Translations under genes and position numbers: made by a program
Shown: positions 7,327-11,277 of the stretch, in pieces
How the letters are laid out: each line of letters starts with the position of its first letter
How positions within the stretch are numbered: the first letter of the stretch is position 1
NCBI GenBank assembly: GCA_002505775.1
Contig: DAVY01000016.1
Coordinates: 1-11,277, forward strand
Length of the DNA stretch: 11,277 nt
Direction of reading: 5' to 3'
Source: Euryarchaeota archaeon UBA130
GTDB taxonomy: Archaea > Thermoplasmatota > Poseidoniia > Poseidoniales > Thalassarchaeaceae
Notes under the pieces: generated by a model
Told to the model about the DNA's origin: nothing
Databases searched by the model: none
Seen by the model: only the letters and a program-made list of their open reading frames with translations

Positions 7327-8868
7327 ATGTACATTGCAATGGCATTAGCGTCAGGAGTAGATTCTGGAGCTTGGGTCGCACCTGAAATGCCCGATTGGGC
7401 AGTCCCTGCTGCGTTCACTATACTGATAGCAGTATATGCACTAATTGTATTCGAGATAGTTCACCGAGCATTAGCCGCGGCTGTTGGAGGAATTGCAGCC
7501 GTGATAGCTCTTCACTACGTAGGAAACGGCCCAGACTTGGGGACTGTAGTTACTTGGATAGATGAGGAAACAATTGGACTGCTAATTGGCATGATGATAA
7601 TCGTTGACATATTGGGAAGGACTGGGGTGTTTGAATGGGCCGCGGTGCAGGCATATGCATTGAGCGGGGGCTCTATATGGAGACTAACCTTCATTCTCTG
7701 CACGATCACAGCAGTATTCTCCGCATTTTTGGACAACGTAACGACAATCCTCCTCATTGTACCAGTGACCATACAGATCGCCAAAGTATTGAATTTGGAA
7801 CCTGTTCCATTGATAATAGCAGAAGTGATGTTTTCGAACATAGGAGGGGCTGCAACACAGATAGGAGATCCCCCAAATATCATAATTGGGGCCCAACTAA
7901 ACAGCCAGGCATTGTCGGATAATGTGATTCTCGCAGATCAGGGGATAGCCTTCATCGACTTCATTATCCACGTTGGACCCGCAGTAATTATCGCAATGGC
8001 ACCGTCTTTCTGGCTCTTGTCAAAACTAGAGACCGAGGGGCTTTCGGGAGAAAGGCACAGAAACCTAGATTTATTGAGGCTGAGGTATAATATCAAAGAT
8101 GCTGAACTATTGAAGAAATCTGGATTTATACTAATGTTAGTCATCTTGGCTTTCTTTGCTCACTCCAGCTTCCCTCATCCAATGTTCACTGTTGCTACGA
8201 TAGCTTTGGGCGGGGCGGTTCTAATGCTTCTTGTGACCTCTCCCCACCATGTTGAAGAGCAACTGGATGCGGTTGAATGGACTACTATAATCTTCTTTGC
8301 CGGACTATTCATTATGATTCATGGGTTAGAGTATATGGGACTAATTGATGCTATAGCCACCGGGATCTCGGACGCCATATCGCAGGCTTCAGAAAAGAAT
8401 AGGCTCATGGTCGCCATACTACTTCTCTTGTGGGTTTCCGCAATAGCCTCGGCATTCATCGACAACATACCATATACTGCTACTATGGTCCCCGTTGTGA
8501 TAGAACTTGCGAGCGATCCGGAGCTTAACCTAGCACTAGGACCATTGGCATGGGCATTGGCTTTAGGGGCTTGTTTGGGAGGCAATGGGACCATAATTGG
8601 GGCTTCAGCTAACGTCGTTGCCGCCGGTCTGGCCGAAGAGTCGGGGAATGACATCTCCTTCAATAGATTCTTCAAAACGGGGTTTCCAATAATGTTATTG
8701 AGTGTGGCTCTCGCTACTGTCTACTGCGTGGTTAGGTATGCCATAGACTGGCCAAATGAGATGATAAAGTGGGGAATAATTATTGTTATGATGATATCCT
8801 CGCTTTCATTGTTACCTAAAATTTATGGAAGTGGCGCAACTGAAGGTGCGCACTATGAGGCAGAGTAA
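7327..8868 (+). CDS. ArsB/NhaD-family ion transporter (ion transporter superfamily permease)
   Basis: This 513-residue inner-membrane protein has about a dozen hydrophobic segments. The best matching families are the NhaD-type Na+/H+ antiporters, ArsB arsenite pumps and the animal P (OCA2) permeases. The signature SNIGGAATQIGDPPNIIIG lies at 170-188. Its inverted-repeat counterpart is GACLGGNGTIIGASANVVAAG (414-434). SAFLDNVTTILLIVPVTI (132-149) likewise mirrors SAFIDNIPYTATMVPVVI (375-392), so both halves of the duplicated fold and both paired Asp-Asn motifs (136-137, 379-380) are present. A basic loop (about 231-266) separates the halves. Length is somewhat above the usual 420-480, owing to extra N- and C-terminal residues. 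Sodium/proton exchange is the likeliest role in a marine archaeon. ArsB activity cannot be excluded, but no arsR, arsA or arsC gene is adjacent. Transcription is probably independent. Confidence 0.85.
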   Translation: MYIAMALASGVDSGAWVAPEMPDWAVPAAFTILIAVYALIVFEIVHRALAAAVGGIAAVIALHYVGNGPDLGTVVTWIDEETIGLLIGMMIIVDILGRTGVFEWAAVQAYALSGGSIWRLTFILCTITAVFSAFLDNVTTILLIVPVTIQIAKVLNLEPVPLIIAEVMFSNIGGAATQIGDPPNIIIGAQLNSQALSDNVILADQGIAFIDFIIHVGPAVIIAMAPSFWLLSKLETEGLSGERHRNLDLLRLRYNIKDAELLKKSGFILMLVILAFFAHSSFPHPMFTVATIALGGAVLMLLVTSPHHVEEQLDAVEWTTIIFFAGLFIMIHGLEYMGLIDAIATGISDAISQASEKNRLMVAILLLLWVSAIASAFIDNIPYTATMVPVVIELASDPELNLALGPLAWALALGACLGGNGTIIGASANVVAAGLAEESGNDISFNRFFKTGFPIMLLSVALATVYCVVRYAIDWPNEMIKWGIIIVMMISSLSLLPKIYGSGATEGAHYEAE

Positions 8869-8913
8869 ACTCGCAGTCGACAGCATCAAGACAAGTGCCC
8901 CCGAGCAAGTGTC

Positions 8914-9267
8914 ATGCTGATATGCGAGATTTGTGGACTGGCATCGCATCTAGATTCATGCCCTACCTGCGGGGTCTCCCAGAATGATAAATTGAGGTCT
9001 GGCGGGGATAATGAGTACATGGAAAATTTATCCAAAGATGTCGAACTACCGTTCGATCTTCAGACCCCATCGGTGAATATCTCAGACGTTCCCGCCTTCG
9101 GCCTCGATGATTCACCAACCCTCGATGAAGCTGAAAATTTTAATGAAAACGATGAAAAAACACCATTTTTACATAAAATACCTTTTGGGATAAATGACGA
9201 GCCAAAACAGTCAATAAGAAAAAACATAATTTTTGGGCTCAATGAATCTCCAGATTTCCATGAATAA
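8914..9267 (+). CDS. Small zinc-ribbon protein with repeated FGL motifs, unknown function
   Basis: I do not recognise this 117-residue protein. Its N terminus is a compact zinc ribbon with C4, C7, C16 and C19 (CEIC, then CPTC). The rest is acidic, apparently disordered and lacks hydrophobic helices. It contains a recurring motif: FGLDDSP (62-68), FGINDEP (91-97) and FGLNESP (107-113), with a degenerate relative LPFDLQTP (45-52). The copies use different synonymous codons, so they are conserved as protein. The 3' half is visibly A+T-richer than the flanking genes. No SD or clear TATA box precedes the ATG, 45 nt after the transporter stop, so it may be read through from that gene. The 23S rRNA promoter region begins just downstream. 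The layout suggests an adaptor or scaffold that binds a partner through short linear motifs; that is inference. Confidence 0.7.
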   Translation: MLICEICGLASHLDSCPTCGVSQNDKLRSGGDNEYMENLSKDVELPFDLQTPSVNISDVPAFGLDDSPTLDEAENFNENDEKTPFLHKIPFGINDEPKQSIRKNIIFGLNESPDFHE

Positions 9268-9322
9268 CCGTGTTACTGAGAGATGTTTGTGTCCAACAAA
9301 GAAAGTGTTTCACCCCGGTTAC

Positions 9323-9330
9323 TTCATATA
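9323..9330 (+). promoter_or_regulatory. Candidate TATA box of the 23S rRNA gene
   Basis: TTCATATA, preceded by CCCCGGTTAC, is the best archaeal TATA-like element between the zinc-ribbon gene and the rRNA. It predicts transcription starting near 9350 and a leader of about 150 nt before mature 23S. A weaker alternative is AATTGATAT at about 9444-9452. Start-site mapping would decide. The presence of a promoter here is expected because no 16S gene lies upstream. Confidence 0.45.
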
Positions 9331-9363
9331 CCGAATGTAGGTCGCCGAGATGCTTTGTGTGCT

Positions 9364-9432
9364 CCTTGGTACAGCCGTGTATCAGGGTAAGAAGGTTGAG
9401 ACCGCTTCGCCCCGCGGGGAGACGTAGTGGTC
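9364..9432 (+). other. Structured 23S rRNA leader: two stable hairpins
   Basis: Hairpin 1 pairs CCTTGGTAC (9364-9372) with GTATCAGGG (9379-9387) around a six-base loop: nine pairs, two of them G-U. Hairpin 2 pairs GACCGCT (9400-9406) with AGTGGTC (9426-9432), seven pairs with one G-U, enclosing the self-complementary CCCCGCGGGG. A smaller one, CTGG/CCAG with loop AATA, follows at 9455-9466. These probably belong to the pre-23S transcript and may assist processing or antitermination. A separate small RNA gene is possible. The usual bulge-helix-bulge processing stem cannot be tested because its 3' half lies outside the window. Confidence 0.5.
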
Positions 9433-9498
9433 AGAGAAACCTGAATTGATATGCCTGGAATACCAGAGGACTCACACAGGTGGGTATGTGGAATCACA

Positions 9499-11277
9499 AG
9501 ATGCTACAACCCGACTGGGGGATGGCTCGGCTCGAGAGCCGAAGAAGGTCGTGACAAGCTGCGATAAGTCGCGGGGAGAGGCATGAATCTCATGGATCCG
9601 CGAATTGCTGAATTGGACCTCCTGGCACTCAGTGCCATTCCTCGATATAGTGAAGGAAAGGGAACCCCCCGAACTGAAGCATCTCAGTAGGGGGAGGAAT
9701 AGAAATCAAAAGAGATTCCGTTAGTAGTGGCGAATGAAAACGGAATAGGACAAACCGAATCCCCTTGGGAAACCTTGGGGAGATGTGGGGTTAGGATCGT
9801 CTGTAGCCCGATTCTAGGAAGTGGAAGTCGTCCTGGGACGGCGCACCATAGAGGGTGAAAGTCCCGTACACGTACTAGATAGGGCCAAGTGACGAATCCA
9901 GAGTAGCGTGCGTTGGATATCGCGCGTGAATATGGGAGGCAGTTACTTCCAATCCTAAATACTACTCGAGACCGATAGTTGACAAGTAGCGTGAGCGAAA
10001 GCTGAAAAGTATCCTTAGCGGGATGTGAAAAGACCCTGAAACCAGTCGGGAACAAGCTGAATAGGCGTGAAAGCGAAGATATGAGCAGCGTCTATTCGTG
10101 CGTTTCGAAAAATGCCCCTGGGAGTTCTAATCATTGGCGAGGTTAAGCAGTTGATCTGCGAAGCCGAAGGGAAACCGAAAGGTCCGCAGCCGCGTAAGCG
10201 GTCAGGGACTGGGTGCGCTCGCCCGGAGTCAATGGTGGGAGACCTGAAGCCTATCGATCTATGCCTGGCCAGATTGAAGCCCGAGGAAACTTGGGTGGAG
10301 GATCGAACCGTTGCTGATGTGCAAATCGCTCGGACGAGCTGGGTATAGGGGTGAAAGTCCAATCGAGATGGGCAATAGCAGGTTCCGCGCGAGACTACTC
10401 GTAGGTAGATCTCCGTTGAGATAGATTGTGATGTAGAGCACTGATTGGGTATTTAGGGGGAGCGATCCCTCGGTACGCTGTCAAACTCCAAAGTTGCAAT
10501 CGTCGTAGACGCGGGGAGTGAGCCACGGTGGGTAAGCTACCGTGACGAAAGGTGAATAAACCAGCTCAGCGTTAAGGTCCCAAAGTTCCAGTTAAGTGTT
10601 AATGACAAACCGTGTCCGTGGTCGAAGACAACCAGAAGGTGGGCTTAGAGGCAGCCATCCTTGAAAGAGTTCGTAACAGATCACTGGTCAAGCTTGCGGG
10701 CCGGGAAAATGGACGGGACTCAAACTGGACACCGATACGCTGAACCTCCGAAAGGAGATGTGGTAGCGCGGCGATGTGCTCGGGCAGAAGCGAGGTTGTG
10801 AAATCTCGTGGACCGTGTACATATGAGAATCTAGGGAAGAGTAGCAGCATAGAGTGGTGAGAATCCGCTCCACCGAAGGGGCCAGGGTTCCTCGGCAATG
10901 ATCATCAGCCGAGGGTTAGCCGGTCCTAAGGACATTCTTAACCGAGATGTTCGAAAGGGAAATGCGTTAATATTCGTATGCCCCTCTGCAATAATGGTAA
11001 CGGCTTGGGCTAGTTCTACCGTTCCTGTCGGGACGGCGAAGCGTAATAATCGATCGGAGAACCGTCATGGTGAGAAAATCGAGAAGACGTGAGCAAAAGA
11101 TGAATGAGGCCTAGGTCCCATGAAAAACCGCAGAGGTGACCGTACCGAGAACTGACACAGGTGCCCCTGGGTGAGTAGCCTAAGGTGTGACGGGCAAAGT
11201 ACCGCGAAGGAACTCGGCAAAATCGCTCTGTAACTTCGGGAGAAGGAGTGCCAGCTTAGAGATAAGCTGGTCGCAGT
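9499..11277 (+). rRNA. rrl: 23S ribosomal RNA, 5' part (truncated by window end)
   Basis: About 1.78 kb of archaeal-type large-subunit rRNA, covering domains I to III and the start of IV. Landmarks include GATGGCTCGG near the 5' end, AAGCTGCGATAAG (9555 onward), GAACTGAAGCATCTCAGTA (9671 onward), GACCGATAGTTGACAAGTA, GACCCTGAAACCAGT, the GTPase-associated centre (about 10634-10692), GGTTAGCCGGTCCTAAGG (about 10914-10931) and CCGTACCGAGAACTGACACAGGTG. The 5' end is placed by recalled similarity to Haloarcula 23S and may be off by a few bases. The gene runs off the right edge; a full gene would be roughly 2.9 kb. I saw no intron in the part present. No 16S gene or tRNA precedes it. Open frames inside this region on either strand are not genes. 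Confidence 0.97.

Noticed and set aside
9268..9498. tRNA, 5S or 16S remnant before the 23S gene
   Set aside because: No cloverleaf, no T-loop consensus and no 16S 3'-end sequence could be found; only hairpins and a TATA-like element.
9470..9498. 5' half of a bulge-helix-bulge processing stem
   Set aside because: It is expected from archaeal rRNA biology, but the partner strand is outside the window, so it cannot be supported.
10900..11060. Intron or inserted element in the 23S rRNA
   Set aside because: The sequence follows the expected archaeal 23S order through conserved landmarks on both sides, with only ordinary variable-region differences.
9684..11092. Several open frames of 60-123 codons on both strands inside the 23S region
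   Set aside because: They lie in highly conserved rRNA sequence and have no start signals or recognisable protein motifs.
1..11277. CRISPR array, insertion sequence, integrase or defence/toxin system
   Set aside because: No spaced direct repeats, terminal inverted repeats or relevant protein families were seen anywhere in the window.

Overview
The window looks like chromosomal DNA from a marine planktonic euryarchaeon, most likely Marine Group II (Candidatus Poseidoniales) or another Thermoplasmatota lineage. It carries an archaeal type II GAPDH, the archaeal/eukaryotic RNase P subunit Rpp21 (Rnp4), archaeal-type 23S rRNA and a strong GGAGG-type ribosome binding site. A 23S gene with no 16S gene upstream, and a large anchored surface protease ending in a GWTMEQW-type tail, also fit that group. 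The assignment is inference from content; no search was run. All seven protein genes and the rRNA lie on the + strand.

Layout: (1) 102-1142, type II GAPDH of central carbon metabolism. (2) 1237-5985, a 1582-residue secreted, membrane-anchored S8 subtilase. It has a KP-43-like catalytic region, a CARDB-like domain, about five Ig-like 'N-x-G-N' repeats, one C-terminal membrane segment and a Trp-rich cytoplasmic tail. Two tandem hairpins sit directly before its start codon. (3) 6017-7265, a tight trio: adenylate kinase, RNase P component 4 and a YhbY/CRM-type RNA-binding protein, with gaps of 3 and 1 nt. (4) 7327-8868, an ArsB/NhaD-family ion transporter with its own TATA-like box placed for a leaderless mRNA. 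(5) 8914-9267, an unrecognised 117-residue zinc-ribbon protein with repeated FG(L/I)(D/N) motifs. (6) About 9323-9498, a candidate rRNA promoter and a structured leader. (7) From about 9499 to the window end, the 5' 60% or so of a 23S rRNA gene, truncated by the window edge.

Functionally this is mostly housekeeping (glycolysis/gluconeogenesis, nucleotide balance, RNA processing, ribosome) plus one large accessory surface protease and one ion transporter. The protease fits a peptide-degrading heterotrophic lifestyle. I found no CRISPR array, transposase, integrase, tRNA, toxin-antitoxin pair or obvious defence island, and I do not claim a complete new system. The least explained items are the small zinc-ribbon/FGL-repeat protein, the cytoplasmic tail of the protease, the tandem hairpins before the protease gene, and an unusual GTPase-centre sequence in the 23S rRNA.
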